Assembly (NCBI RefSeq): GCF_002150765.1
Contig: NZ_MUYM01000097.1
Location: forward strand, 1-56,853
Length of the DNA: 56,853 bases
Reading direction: 5' to 3'
Source of the DNA: Lentzea kentuckyensis
Lineage (GTDB): Bacteria > Actinomycetota > Actinomycetes > Mycobacteriales > Pseudonocardiaceae
Shown here: positions 48,455 to 56,853 of the stretch, in pieces
Layout: the number at the start of each line of letters is the position of its first letter
Position numbering within the stretch: the first letter of the stretch is position 1
Translations under genes and position numbers: made by a program
The notes under the pieces: generated by a model
Databases searched by the model: none
What the model was told of the DNA's origin: nothing
What the model saw: only the letters and a program-made list of their open reading frames with translations

Positions 48455-49039
48455 ATGACCAGGGGGCAGCTGTGGCTGTTGGGGGCGTTCGGGGCGTTGG
48501 TGGCGGTCACGTGGATCGACCCGCCGTGGCCCGCCGAGCAGGCGTTGCACAGTTCGTTGACGGCCGTCGCACTCGTGGCGTTGTGGCTGCTCAGGAAGCG
48601 CCTCGACACCGCGCAATGGGCGTGGGCACTGCTGTTCCTCGCGCTGCACACGATCGCGGCGCGGTGGATCTACTCGTTCGTGCCGTACGACGACTGGACC
48701 CAAGCTCTGTTCGGCGTGCGGCTGTCCGAGGTGTTCGACTGGGACCGCAACCACTTCGACCGGCTCGTGCACTTCGCGTACGGCGTGTGCCTGACCGCGG
48801 TGCTGCGGCAGAAGTGGTTGCGGTCGTTGGAGATCGTGCTCGCGACGAGCGCGGCGTACGAACTGCTGGAGTGGGCGATCGCGATGACGCTCGCGCCCGA
48901 GGTCGCCGAGGCCTACAACGGCCAGCAGGGCGACATGTGGGACGCCCACGCGGACATGGCGCTGGCCGCGTTGGGCGCCCTCGTCACCAGTCTGGTGAGT
49001 TACGTGCGACGGCGGTCACCAGCGGCAGCGACTCGATGA
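48455..49039 (+). CDS. DUF2238 (YjdF-like) membrane protein
   Basis: 194 residues with six predicted helices. Seen: the family signature DRNHFDRLVHFAYG, the YELLEWA segment and GQQGDMWDAHADMALAALG near the end. Function unknown for the family. ATG at 48455; no Shine-Dalgarno, with a TATAAA hexamer 6 bases upstream. Divergent from the ArsR-type gene with 72 bp between, so it is probably under that regulator's control. The 3' end overlaps the convergent HTH gene by 56 bases. Confidence 0.9.
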   Translation: MTRGQLWLLGAFGALVAVTWIDPPWPAEQALHSSLTAVALVALWLLRKRLDTAQWAWALLFLALHTIAARWIYSFVPYDDWTQALFGVRLSEVFDWDRNHFDRLVHFAYGVCLTAVLRQKWLRSLEIVLATSAAYELLEWAIAMTLAPEVAEAYNGQQGDMWDAHADMALAALGALVTSLVSYVRRRSPAAATR

Positions 49040-49475
49040 CCGGCACCCGCAACAGCTCCGCGGGCACGTCCGGGTCGCGCACCGGCTCGATGAGCTCCCG
49101 CAGCAACGCCCCGACGACGTCGTCCGCGGCCTGGTCGACCTCGTGGATGAGGTCACGCAGCTGATCAGCGGCCTCGTTGAGCACCCGCGGCCGTTGCGGC
49201 TCCTCCAACATCAGCGCGGCCAGCCGCAGCACCCGCCGGCACGTGCGCAGGCGCAGGCTCCTGCTGGCCGACTCGCGGGCACCCGCGAGCCCCAACCGTC
49301 CGCGCGTGCGCTCGATCCACGGTTCGACCGTTTCGCGGCGCCAGATCGGACCCGACGCGAGCTCGGCGTCCGGCTCTGGAATGCCGTGCGAGCGCCTCTT
49401 TCGCCACACAGCCACCAGTTGCCGACTGAGCCCCATGGCGTCGGCGATCTCCGCGATCCCGTAAAAGTCCCCCAC
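48984..49475 (-). CDS. HTH-domain protein of unknown function
   Basis: 163 residues. Seen: an N-terminal MerR-like helix-turn-helix (YGIAEIADAMGLSRQLVAVW, then a wing GPIWRRETVEPWI), followed by a helical part rich in Leu/Arg and Glu that may dimerise. Weak full-length match to any named family. GTG at 49475, 47 bp downstream of the desaturase stop. The long overlap with the DUF2238 end is unusual, but the alternative starts would not shorten it, since the overlap is at its 3' end. Confidence 0.75.
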   Translation of the reverse strand: MGDFYGIAEIADAMGLSRQLVAVWRKRRSHGIPEPDAELASGPIWRRETVEPWIERTRGRLGLAGARESASRSLRLRTCRRVLRLAALMLEEPQRPRVLNEAADQLRDLIHEVDQAADDVVGALLRELIEPVRDPDVPAELLRVPVIESLPLVTAVARNSPDW

Positions 49476-49522
49476 GCCGTGAAATGTAACCAGAGATGAC
49501 GTTCAATGTCATCAAAAATGTC

Positions 49523-51037
49523 TCAAATACGTTCGAGAACCGCTCGCGCCGCGTTGTGGCCGCCGATGCCACTGACACCGCCGCCGCGCCGGGAGCCCGC
49601 ACCGCAGACGAAGACGTTGTCCACGTCGGTCTCGACGCCCCATTTGCCAACCTCGTCGTCGGTCTCGGCGAACGGCCAGTCGAGCTCTCCGTGGAAGATG
49701 TTGCCACCCGGCAGTCCGAGCTCTTCCTCCAGGTCCAGTGGCGTGCGGGCCTCGATGCACGGCCGGCCGTTCCCATCTACGGCCAGGCAGTCCTGGATCG
49801 GCTCGACCAGGTGGACGTTGAGCTGGTCGAGGTAGCGCCGCACCAGCTCGTCGCGCAGCTCAGAGTTGCGTCCCTCGAACAACGACGCGGGCAGGTGCAG
49901 GCCGAACAACGTCAACGTCTCGTGGCCCGCCAACGACGGCCCGAGGATCGACGGGTCGGTCAGCGAGTGGCAGTACATCTCGCCCGGCAGCACCGACGGC
50001 ACCTGCCCGGCGGCGCTCTCCAGGTACGCGGTCTCCAGCTGGTCGTAGGACTCGTCGAGGTGGAACGTGCCGGCGAACGCGAGCCGCGCGTCGACCCCGG
50101 ACTTCAGCTCCGGCAGCTTGCGCAGCAGCATGTTGATCTTCAGTTGGCAGCCGGGCGCGTCGTGGACTTCCTTGCCCCGCAACCGTCCCAGCACGGACGG
50201 CGCCACGTTGGACAGCACGTACCGGGCCTCGAAAGTCTCCGCACCACAGCCGACGGACGCGGTCTTGCCGTCCGACTCGACGGACGTCACCTCGGCCCCC
50301 GTGACGATCTGCGCACCGGCTTCGCGCGCCGCCCGTTCCAGCTCGGCCGTGACGGCACCCATACCGCCGACCGGGACCTTCCACTCGCCGGTGCCGTTGC
50401 CGACGATGTGGTAGAGGAAACACTTGTTGGCGCGCAACGAATGCAGCGACGAATGCGTGCCGATCAACGCGTCGGTCGCCACGACCCCGCGCACCAGGTT
50501 GTTGTCGAACAACTCCTGCAACGTCGCGCCGATCGGGCGTTCGAAGACCTGGTCCCACAACCGGCCGCGCGCCACCGCGTCGACGTGCACGCGCAGATGT
50601 TCACGTGACACCAACGGTTCCAAAAGAGTCGGCGCCAACGCCTGAGCCATCGACTCCAGGTCGGCATACCAGCGCTGCCACCGCTCCCAGTCGTCCAGCG
50701 ACCCGCACACGGCCTCGAACGACGCCACGGTCGCCTTGCCGGGCGAGCGTTCGACCAGCAGTCCGGTCTTGCCGTTCGGCGTGTACGACGACGCGGAACG
50801 GGACCGCAGCGCGAGGTTCAGCCCCAGATCAGCGACGATCTGGTCCGGTAAGAGCGACACCAGGTAGGAGAACCGGGACAGCCGGGCGTCGACGCCTTCC
50901 CACGGTGACGCGCTCACGGCCGCGCCGCCGACGTGCGGCAGCTTCTCCAGCACCCTGACCGACTTCCCCGCCCGTGCGAGGTACGCGGCCGCCACCAGCC
51001 CGTTGTGGCCGCCTCCCACGATCACGACGTCGTCCAT
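49523..51037 (-). CDS. Phytoene-desaturase-like FAD-dependent oxidoreductase
   Basis: 504 residues. Seen: an N-terminal dinucleotide-binding motif VVIVGGGHNGLVAAAYLARAG followed by VRVLEKLPHVGGAA, a large middle substrate domain, and a C-terminal FAD segment VFVCGAGSRRGGGVSGIGGHNAARA. This matches the NAD(P)/FAD-dependent carotenoid-desaturase-like (CrtI/COG1233) group; no carotenoid genes are adjacent. ATG at 51037 with GGAGGGATC upstream. The gene diverges from fdhD with 65 bp between starts. Confidence 0.93.
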   Translation of the reverse strand: MDDVVIVGGGHNGLVAAAYLARAGKSVRVLEKLPHVGGAAVSASPWEGVDARLSRFSYLVSLLPDQIVADLGLNLALRSRSASSYTPNGKTGLLVERSPGKATVASFEAVCGSLDDWERWQRWYADLESMAQALAPTLLEPLVSREHLRVHVDAVARGRLWDQVFERPIGATLQELFDNNLVRGVVATDALIGTHSSLHSLRANKCFLYHIVGNGTGEWKVPVGGMGAVTAELERAAREAGAQIVTGAEVTSVESDGKTASVGCGAETFEARYVLSNVAPSVLGRLRGKEVHDAPGCQLKINMLLRKLPELKSGVDARLAFAGTFHLDESYDQLETAYLESAAGQVPSVLPGEMYCHSLTDPSILGPSLAGHETLTLFGLHLPASLFEGRNSELRDELVRRYLDQLNVHLVEPIQDCLAVDGNGRPCIEARTPLDLEEELGLPGGNIFHGELDWPFAETDDEVGKWGVETDVDNVFVCGAGSRRGGGVSGIGGHNAARAVLERI

Positions 51038-51102
51038 GCCCCGAGATCCCTCCCACGTAGCCTGGTCGTGGGGAAACATAGCGGTCCGAAGGAGACGTGC
51101 AC

Positions 51103-51930
51103 ATGGGCCGAGTTACGGTTCGCCGAGCGGTCGAGCGGGTGTCGTCGAACGGTCGGCGGCGCCGGGTGGACGCGCTGGCGGCCGAGGAGCCGCTGGAGCT
51201 GAGGGTCAACGGCAGGGCGTTGGCCGTAACGATGCGCACTCCCGGCCAGGACGTGGAGCTCGCGCACGGCTTCCTGCTCAGCGAGGGCGTGATCGGGAAC
51301 GCGCAGGACATCTCGATCGCCCGGTTCTGCGAGGGCACCGGGCCGGACGGGATGAACACCTACAACGTGCTGGACATCGCACTGGCCGACGGGGTGCCAC
51401 CGCCGGACACCGGGGTGGAGCGGAACTTCTACACCACGTCGTCGTGCGGGGTCTGCGGAAAGGCCGCGCTGGACGCCGTCAAGCTCAAGACGCGCTACTC
51501 CCCCGCGCTGGACGAGGTCCGGGTCACGCCAGAGGCGCTGACGGGCTTCCCGGACGCGTTGCGGGAACGGCAGAAGGTCTTCGAGAGCACCGGAGGGCTG
51601 CACGCGGCCGGGCTGTTCCTGGACGGCGAGCTGCTGGTGGTGCGGGAGGACGTGGGCCGGCACAACGCCGTCGACAAGGTGCTCGGCTGGGCGGTGCTGC
51701 AGAACCTCGTGCCGTTGCGCGGCGCGGTGCTGATGGTGTCCGGGCGAGCGTCGTTCGAGCTGGTGCAGAAGGCCGCGATGGCCGGAATTCCGGTGCTCGC
51801 CGCGGTGTCGGCGCCGTCGTCGCTCGCCGTCGAGCTCGCCGAGGAGCAGGGCATGACGCTCGTCGGGTTCCTGCGCGGCGACTCGATGAACGTCTACACC
51901 GGTGGGGAGCGCGTGCTTGAGACCGCTTGA
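51103..51930 (+). CDS. fdhD: FdhD, formate dehydrogenase accessory sulfurtransferase
   Basis: 275 residues. Transfers sulfur from IscS to the molybdenum cofactor before insertion into FdhF-like enzymes. Seen: the essential cysteines in TTSSCGVCGK, GRHNAVDKVLG and SGRASFELVQKAAMAGIP. ATG at 51103 was chosen because GGAG lies 8 bases upstream; GTG at 51097 is less likely. The likely client is the YdeP-type enzyme at 43070-45355. The CaiB-family gene starts inside its 3' end. Confidence 0.96.
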   Translation: MGRVTVRRAVERVSSNGRRRRVDALAAEEPLELRVNGRALAVTMRTPGQDVELAHGFLLSEGVIGNAQDISIARFCEGTGPDGMNTYNVLDIALADGVPPPDTGVERNFYTTSSCGVCGKAALDAVKLKTRYSPALDEVRVTPEALTGFPDALRERQKVFESTGGLHAAGLFLDGELLVVREDVGRHNAVDKVLGWAVLQNLVPLRGAVLMVSGRASFELVQKAAMAGIPVLAAVSAPSSLAVELAEEQGMTLVGFLRGDSMNVYTGGERVLETA

Positions 51931-53047
51931 CGGCGTCGTGGTGGTGAGCCTCGAACAGGCCGTCGCCGTGCCGTACGCGACGCGGCTGCTGGCGGATCTC
52001 GGGGCCAGGGTCATCAAGATCGAACGGCCCGGCGTCGGCGACTTCGCCCGGCACTACGACTCGTCGTGCGGCGAGGTGTCGTCGTACTTCGCGTGGACGA
52101 ACGTCGGCAAGGAGTCGGTGTCCCTCGACATCAACCACCCCGACGGCCGTGAGGTGCTGGAACGGCTGGTCGCCCGCGCCGACGTGCTGCTGTGCAACCT
52201 GTCGCCGCGGGTCTGGCAGCGGCTCGGCCTGGACCTGCCGGAGAGGTTGATCGTCGGTGAGCTGTCCGGCTACGGCTGGGACGGTCCGTACGCGGACCGC
52301 AAGGCGTTCGACGCGCTGGTGCAGTCCGAGGCCGGGCTGGTGTCGCTGACCGGCGAGGGCGACGTGATGGCCCGCGCCGGCATCTCGGTGGCGGACATCG
52401 CGGCCGGGGTGCAGCTGCAGGCCGCGGTGCTGGCCGCGTTGCTGCAGAAAGCTCGCACAGGTGAGGGCGCGCGATTGCGGTTGTCGCTGTTCGAGGCGAT
52501 GGCCGAGTGGATGCACCAGCCGATGCTCTACGCCGCCGGGACCGGTGCCGCCGCCCCGCGGTCGGGTGCACACCACCCGAGCATCGCGCCGTACGGGCCG
52601 GTGGCCTGTTCGGACGGTGCCGTGCATCTGGCCGTGCAGAACGACGGTCAGTGGCAGCGGTTGTGCGGGTTGATCGGGCTCGCCGCCGAGGAGAGGTTCG
52701 CCACAGTGGCCTCTCGCGTCGAGCACCGTGCCGAGCTGCAGGACCTGCTCGAACAAGCCTTTTCCGGCATGAGTTCCGCGGATCTGCTGACCGCTTTGGA
52801 CGCGGCAGACGTGCCGGCCGCGCTGACCAGGCCGATCACCGACCTGCCCACGCACCCGCAGCTCGACACGTGGGTTGACGTGCAGGTTCCCGGCGGAACG
52901 GCACGAATGCTGCCGCCTCCGGTCGCCGGATTCGACTGGTCACCGGGTGCGGTCCCAGCACTCGGCGCGCACAATGATCACGTGTTGCGCTGGCTGGGTT
53001 ATTCGGACGGGGAACTGTCCTCATTACGCGTGCGTTCCGTCCTCTAG
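51917..53047 (+). CDS. CaiB/BaiF-family CoA transferase
   Basis: 376 residues from the TTG at 51917. Transfers CoA between carboxylic acids through an Asp-linked intermediate. Seen: LRPLDGVVVVSLEQAVA and LLADLGARVIKIERPG at the N-terminus, WTNVGKESVSLDIN, LSGYGWDGPYADRKAFDALVQ and the catalytic Asp in GISVADIAAGVQ. The acyl group is unknown. TTG was preferred since GGGGAG lies 7 bases upstream; a GTG at 51902 in the same frame is an alternative. It overlaps fdhD by 14 bases (or 29), so they are cotranscribed. Confidence 0.9.
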   Translation: MRPLDGVVVVSLEQAVAVPYATRLLADLGARVIKIERPGVGDFARHYDSSCGEVSSYFAWTNVGKESVSLDINHPDGREVLERLVARADVLLCNLSPRVWQRLGLDLPERLIVGELSGYGWDGPYADRKAFDALVQSEAGLVSLTGEGDVMARAGISVADIAAGVQLQAAVLAALLQKARTGEGARLRLSLFEAMAEWMHQPMLYAAGTGAAAPRSGAHHPSIAPYGPVACSDGAVHLAVQNDGQWQRLCGLIGLAAEERFATVASRVEHRAELQDLLEQAFSGMSSADLLTALDAADVPAALTRPITDLPTHPQLDTWVDVQVPGGTARMLPPPVAGFDWSPGAVPALGAHNDHVLRWLGYSDGELSSLRVRSVL

Positions 53048-53085
53048 AAGGAAACGAGGAACGGTTCCCACGCGATGAGGTGAGC

Positions 53086-53970
53086 ATGGGGGATCCGAAG
53101 TACAGCCGCCGCACCCTGGTCGCGGCGCTCGGCGTGGTCATCGCGACAGCCACCGGCGTCGCGACGTACGTGTCGTCGTCGTCCTCCGAGGCCACCGAAC
53201 GCCAGATCGCCACGGCGGACCGCGTCAACAGCGCGGCGGCCGCCAAGCCGACGATCCGCTTCGAGCGGGTGTACTCGACCGCCCGCCACCGCGACGTGAC
53301 CCTCGCCTTCTACCTCCCGAGCGGCGCGAACCCGCGCGGCCTGCCGATGTCGATCCTGCTGCACGGCCTGCACGGCGACGCCCGGCACGCGTCCATCGGC
53401 AACCTCGCCGAGGTCCTGTCCGCCGCCGTCGCGAAGGGCTCCGTCCCCGCGTTCGGTTTCGTCGCGGTGGACGGCGGCGACAACTACTGGCACGAGAACG
53501 TCCCCGGCGACAACCCGATGGCCATGCTGCTCGACGAGCTCCCCGGCTGGCTCAAGGAACGCGGCTACGGCCAGCCGTTCGCCGTCACGGGCGTCTCCAT
53601 GGGCGGCTTCGGCGCACTGCTCTACGCGCGGCGCCGGGCTGAGCGCGGCGACCCGATCGCGGCCGCCGCGGCCATCTCGCCCGGCCTGATCACCACCTGG
53701 CCGGAGATGGCCAAGCGCAAGGCGTTCAAGAACGAAGGTGAGTGGGCCTCGCTGGACCCGCTGCGGCACCTGAAGTCGACCGGCCCGACCGCGCTCGGCG
53801 TGTGGATCGGCGACCGCGACCGGTTCATCGAGGGCACCCGCCAGTTCATGCACGCGGTGCGGCCCGAGGTCGGCGTGGTCAAGGGCGGCGGGCACGACGA
53901 CGGGCTCTACCGCAAGGTGACACCCGACGTCGTGCAGTTCCTCGCCAAGTACGCGAAGCGCGCGGTTTAG
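53086..53970 (+). CDS. Tat-exported alpha/beta-hydrolase (esterase-like)
   Basis: 294 residues. Seen: a twin-arginine-like signal (YSRRTLVAALG, then a hydrophobic stretch), a linker, and an esterase core with HGLHGDARHASI, the nucleophile elbow GVSMGGFGAL, Asp in WIGDRDRF and a probable catalytic His in GGGHDDGLY. Resembles PHB-depolymerase/antigen-85-type esterases. ATG at 53086 was chosen because GAGG ends 5 bases upstream. It converges on the first beta-lactamase-like gene with a 4-base overlap. Confidence 0.88.
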   Translation: MGDPKYSRRTLVAALGVVIATATGVATYVSSSSSEATERQIATADRVNSAAAAKPTIRFERVYSTARHRDVTLAFYLPSGANPRGLPMSILLHGLHGDARHASIGNLAEVLSAAVAKGSVPAFGFVAVDGGDNYWHENVPGDNPMAMLLDELPGWLKERGYGQPFAVTGVSMGGFGALLYARRRAERGDPIAAAAAISPGLITTWPEMAKRKAFKNEGEWASLDPLRHLKSTGPTALGVWIGDRDRFIEGTRQFMHAVRPEVGVVKGGGHDDGLYRKVTPDVVQFLAKYAKRAV

Positions 53971-55262
53971 ACGCGCATCGCCGCCCGGCCCCAGTGCACC
54001 CAGCCGACGCGGCCGTTCTCGTCGCGGCCGCCCAGCGGGAGCACGGCACTCCCGTCCGCGGCGATCAGCATGTCGTCGTTCAGATGCACGTAGTCGCATT
54101 CATCCGCCGAGAGCAGCGCCGCGCTGACCGGGTCACGGCCGACCAGCCGCACCTTCACCCGGCCGTCTTCGCCTGGCGTGACGTGGATGTCGAGCGTTGA
54201 ACAGCGGTAGTGCCCCACGACCTTGTCCAGGTCCAGCGGAGCCGGATCAGCCGGCAGATCGGCGAACTTCCGTTTGCGCACGTCCGTCAGCTCGCCCAGC
54301 AGATGTTCGAGGAGCGCGGCGAAGAACTTCCCGAACGCCTCTCCTCCGTTGGACAGCACGGCCACCGCGACCCCGGCCGCCGGCACGACCCGCAGCACCG
54401 ACACGTACCCCATCGTCATACCGGTGTGGCCGATCACCTCGCCGCCCTCGTAGTTGGACAGCTCCCAGCCGAGGCCCCACCACCACTCTCCGTTACCGAA
54501 GTCCGGGTGCGTGACCTGCCTCTCCCGCATCACGTCGAACTCGTCGGTTCCCAGATGCATCCGCACGAACTGGAGCAGCTCGCGGGCGGGTATCGCGAGC
54601 ACAGAGCCGCCCGCCAGCCACGACTCCGGCAGGTGTTCGGTGGTCGGCTTGCCCTTCAGGTGCCCGTCCGCCATCTCACGCTCGGCGTACTCGGCCCGTG
54701 CCACCGCGACGTTCCGCAGCCCGATCTCGTCGGCCAGTTCGCGCAGGACGTCCGCGAAACGCTTGCCGCGCAACACTTCGACGATCCGGCCGAGCACCGC
54801 GTAGCCGCTGTTGCAGTACGAGTAGAGCTCGCCCGGCGAGCTGGACTGCCCGGCGTCCGCGAGCAGTTCGACGTACCGCGCAAGCATGTCGTCGCCCGAG
54901 CCGGTCTCGAACTTCAGGTCACCCTCGAAACCCGCTGTGTGGCACAGGAGATGGCGCGGTGTGACGACCTTCGCCGCCTGCTCGTCGGCGAGCTTGAACT
55001 CGGGCAGCACATCGCGCACCGGCCGGTCGAGATCGAGCAGGCCCTCGTTGACCAGTTGCATGATCAGCGTGGCCGTCCAGACCTTGGTGATCGAACCGAT
55101 CTGGAACAGCGTGTCGTTCGTGACCGGCTCGTTCGTGACGTTGTTGCGCACACCCGCCGCCGCGTCGACGATCTCACCGTTGTTCAGCACAGCTACTTGC
55201 GCACCAACGATTCCGTGCTCTTCGAGCAACTCCGGCAACCTGCGCTCGATCCAGTCCTTCAC
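53967..55262 (-). CDS. Class C beta-lactamase-like serine hydrolase (copy 2)
   Basis: 431 residues, no signal peptide. Seen: active-site GSITK (SxxK; about residue 57), YCNSG (YxN; about 147) and HTGMTMG near 280, the third motif region. Known relatives include DD-peptidases, esterases and EstB-type enzymes; the substrate is unknown. GTG at 55262 was chosen as it overlaps the upstream gene's stop as GTGA; a GTG at 55295 is less likely. It is a close paralogue of the next gene. Confidence 0.9.
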   Translation of the reverse strand: MKDWIERRLPELLEEHGIVGAQVAVLNNGEIVDAAAGVRNNVTNEPVTNDTLFQIGSITKVWTATLIMQLVNEGLLDLDRPVRDVLPEFKLADEQAAKVVTPRHLLCHTAGFEGDLKFETGSGDDMLARYVELLADAGQSSSPGELYSYCNSGYAVLGRIVEVLRGKRFADVLRELADEIGLRNVAVARAEYAEREMADGHLKGKPTTEHLPESWLAGGSVLAIPARELLQFVRMHLGTDEFDVMRERQVTHPDFGNGEWWWGLGWELSNYEGGEVIGHTGMTMGYVSVLRVVPAAGVAVAVLSNGGEAFGKFFAALLEHLLGELTDVRKRKFADLPADPAPLDLDKVVGHYRCSTLDIHVTPGEDGRVKVRLVGRDPVSAALLSADECDYVHLNDDMLIAADGSAVLPLGGRDENGRVGWVHWGRAAMRV

Positions 55263-56557
55263 CGACGCACCGCCACTCGCCCCCAGTGCAGCCACTTGAC
55301 CCTCCCCTTCTCGTCACGTCCACAAAGGACGACCACTTCGTGGGAGCCGCCCTCCTTCTCCACAGCGATCAACGCGTCGTCGCGGAATCCCACGTACTCC
55401 TCGACCACGTCCGGCGCGTCGCCATCCCTGGCCGCTGCCCGCATCCTCACGCGCCCGCCCTCACCCGCGGCGACGTGGATGTCGGCCCGCTGGGCGCGGT
55501 AGACCCCCGCGACCTTGTCGACGTCGATCGGCACGGGGACGGCGGGTGGCTCCGGGGGCTGCCGCAAGGTGACGTTCGCCAGCTCTCCCAGCACCTTCGC
55601 GCGCACCGCCCGTGCGACGGGGAAGGCCGTTCCGCCGTTGGTGAGGACCGCGACCGCGAGGCCGGACTCCGGGATCACCCACAGGTAGGCCCGAAAGCCC
55701 GGTGTCTGTCCCGCGTGCCCCACCCCGGTGAGGCCGTTGTCGTAGTCCTGCAGGATCCAGCCGAGGCCCTGCCTGCCGCCGAAGCCGAAGTCGGGCTGCA
55801 CGACCTGGGTTTCCCGCATGGCGTCGAACTCGGTGGTGTCCAGGTGCATCCGCACGAACGCGAGCAGATCCCGCGCACTCATGGCGAGCACCGAGCCGGC
55901 CGGTGTGTCTCCCTCGGGCGTCTTCTCTTCGACGGGCTTCATCGCGTCGTGGCCCGACGCGTGCAGCCGGCCCGCGTATTCGGCATGGCGCGTGGCAGCG
56001 TTGATGCCGAGCCGGTCGATCAGACGTTCGCGCAGAACGGTGTTGAAAGGCTTGCCGCGCAACACCTCCACGATCCGGCCGAGCACCACGTACCCGCTGT
56101 TGCAGTACACGTACAGCTCACCCGGCGGAGACGTCTGCTCCGTGTCGGCCATGCGCTCCAGGTACTTCACCAGGATGTCGTCGCCGTCGCCGGTGTCGTA
56201 GTAGAGATCGCCCTCGAACCCCGCCGTGTGGCACAGGAGTTGGCGTGGCGTGATGACGCTCGCGGCCTGCTCATCGGCCAGTTTGAACTCCGGCAGGACC
56301 TCCCGCACCGGACGATCGAGGTCCAGTAAGCCCTCGTTCACCAGTTCCTGAACCAGCGTGGCCGTCCAGATCTTGGTGATCGAGCCGATCTGGAAGATCG
56401 CGTCGGACGTCACCGGCTCGTTGGTGACGTTGTTCAGCACGCCTGCTACTGCGTCAACGATCTCTCCGTTGTGCAGCACGGCTACTTGAGCGCCGACAAC
56501 GCCGTGTTCCGCGATGAGTTCGGGCAGCTTGCTACGCAGCCATTCGGCTGTGTTCAC
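55259..56557 (-). CDS. Class C beta-lactamase-like serine hydrolase (copy 1)
   Basis: 432 residues, no signal peptide. Seen: GSITKIWTATL (SxxK), PGELYVYCNSGY (YxN), HAGQTPG (third motif) and the shared C-terminal domain ending in WLHWGRVAVRR. Long blocks (NNVTNEPVT, LDLDRPVR-VLPEFKLADEQAA, LLCHTAGFEGDL, RIVEVLRGK) match the neighbour, so they arose by tandem duplication. Start GTG at 56557 follows GGGGGGAAC. It lies 21 bp after the truncated hydrolase gene, suggesting one operon. Confidence 0.9.
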   Translation of the reverse strand: MNTAEWLRSKLPELIAEHGVVGAQVAVLHNGEIVDAVAGVLNNVTNEPVTSDAIFQIGSITKIWTATLVQELVNEGLLDLDRPVREVLPEFKLADEQAASVITPRQLLCHTAGFEGDLYYDTGDGDDILVKYLERMADTEQTSPPGELYVYCNSGYVVLGRIVEVLRGKPFNTVLRERLIDRLGINAATRHAEYAGRLHASGHDAMKPVEEKTPEGDTPAGSVLAMSARDLLAFVRMHLDTTEFDAMRETQVVQPDFGFGGRQGLGWILQDYDNGLTGVGHAGQTPGFRAYLWVIPESGLAVAVLTNGGTAFPVARAVRAKVLGELANVTLRQPPEPPAVPVPIDVDKVAGVYRAQRADIHVAAGEGGRVRMRAAARDGDAPDVVEEYVGFRDDALIAVEKEGGSHEVVVLCGRDEKGRVKWLHWGRVAVRR

Positions 56558-56578
56558 GTTCCCCCCAGAATGTGATGG

Positions 56579-56853
56579 TTAGCGCGGTGAGAGCGGCACC
56601 GTCTTCGACCGCACCCACTTGAGCACCGCGGGCCACTCGCCGTAGCCCGCGTCGATGTTGATGTGCGCCGCGCCCGGCAGCACGTCGACCTCGATGCGCA
56701 GCGCCTCGGCCAGTTGCTTGGCCGCCGGCATCGAGCAGTACGGGTCTCCCTCACCCACGACCAGGCGCGTCTCGGTGGCCGCGCGCCGCAGCCCGGTGGG
56801 CTCGATCGGGGCGGGGAAGAACGACTTGATGGCCGGTTCCGTGTAGTCCGGGG
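56579..56853 (-). CDS. RBBP9/YdeN-like alpha/beta hydrolase, C-terminal part (cut by window edge)
   Basis: About 91 codons of the 3' end are present and the gene continues beyond the right edge. Seen: LVVGEGDPYCSMPAAKQLAEAL (the strand-and-Asp segment of the fold) followed by the His region PGAAHINIDAGYGEWPAVLKW, ending VRSKTVPLSPR and a TAA stop. This spacing (GxGDPYCS ... HIN) is that of RBBP9/YdeN-type serine hydrolases. Upstream extent and start cannot be seen. Confidence 0.75.
   Translation of the reverse strand, partial: PDYTEPAIKSFFPAPIEPTGLRRAATETRLVVGEGDPYCSMPAAKQLAEALRIEVDVLPGAAHINIDAGYGEWPAVLKWVRSKTVPLSPR

Overview
This window is about 57 kb of very GC-rich chromosome with GTG and TTG starts, many 4-base start/stop overlaps and many convergent gene ends that overlap. 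The content (a DUF3558/EspG/PPE-like cassette, a TIGR03960/DUF2344/rne/rplU/rpmA/obg/proB block, folC-DUF4233, no outer-membrane genes) points to an actinobacterium. I infer the family Pseudonocardiaceae (Lentzea, Saccharothrix or a relative) from gene style only, not from a marker gene. I see no rRNA, tRNA, CRISPR array, intact insertion sequence or phage. Longer uninterrupted open frames antisense to real genes are GC-bias shadows and were left out.

Layout. 0.1-7.6 kb: PrsW-like membrane protease, a secreted glycine-rich/Ig-like/choice-of-anchor-P protein, a cytochrome P450, a DUF1772 membrane protein divergent from an AraC-type regulator, a VOC protein and an MHS-type symporter. 7.6-19.4 kb: the conserved housekeeping block, transcribed leftward (radical SAM TIGR03960, DUF2344, RNase E/G, L21, L27, Obg, glutamate 5-kinase). 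It is interrupted at 15.3-17.4 kb by a rightward subtilase/PhzF-like pair. 19.4-25.4 kb: an ABC-2 exporter operon, a GNAT acetyltransferase, Ndk, and a MarR-regulated DHA2 drug exporter. 25.5-30.9 kb: a secreted two-catalytic-domain amylopullulanase with likely LacI-type operators.

31-37.6 kb: an unknown 414-residue protein, a Tat-exported PhoD phosphatase with a possible PHO box, and a translationally coupled type VII-like cassette (small helical protein, DUF3558 lipoprotein, Gly-rich WXG/PPE-like protein, EspG) divergent from another lipoprotein. 37.6-42 kb: DUF4233, folC, valS. 42.0-42.2 kb: a roughly 175-bp near-palindromic foldback element. 42.2-51 kb: a membrane-anchored unknown, a YdeP-type molybdopterin oxidoreductase, a secreted GH28-like beta-helix protein, an ArsR-type regulator with a tiny partner gene, a DUF2238 membrane protein, an HTH protein and a phytoene-desaturase-like FAD enzyme. 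51.1-56.9 kb: FdhD (which matures the YdeP enzyme class), a CaiB-family CoA transferase, a Tat-exported esterase, two tandem class C beta-lactamase-like hydrolases and a truncated alpha/beta hydrolase at the right edge.

The strongest non-gene signals are the foldback at 42.0-42.2 kb, the tandem 21-bp repeats at 23.4 kb, the mutually exclusive hairpins at 22.65 kb and several palindromic operators. No clear new defence or biosynthetic system is visible. The most system-like unit is the orphan EspG/PPE-like cassette.
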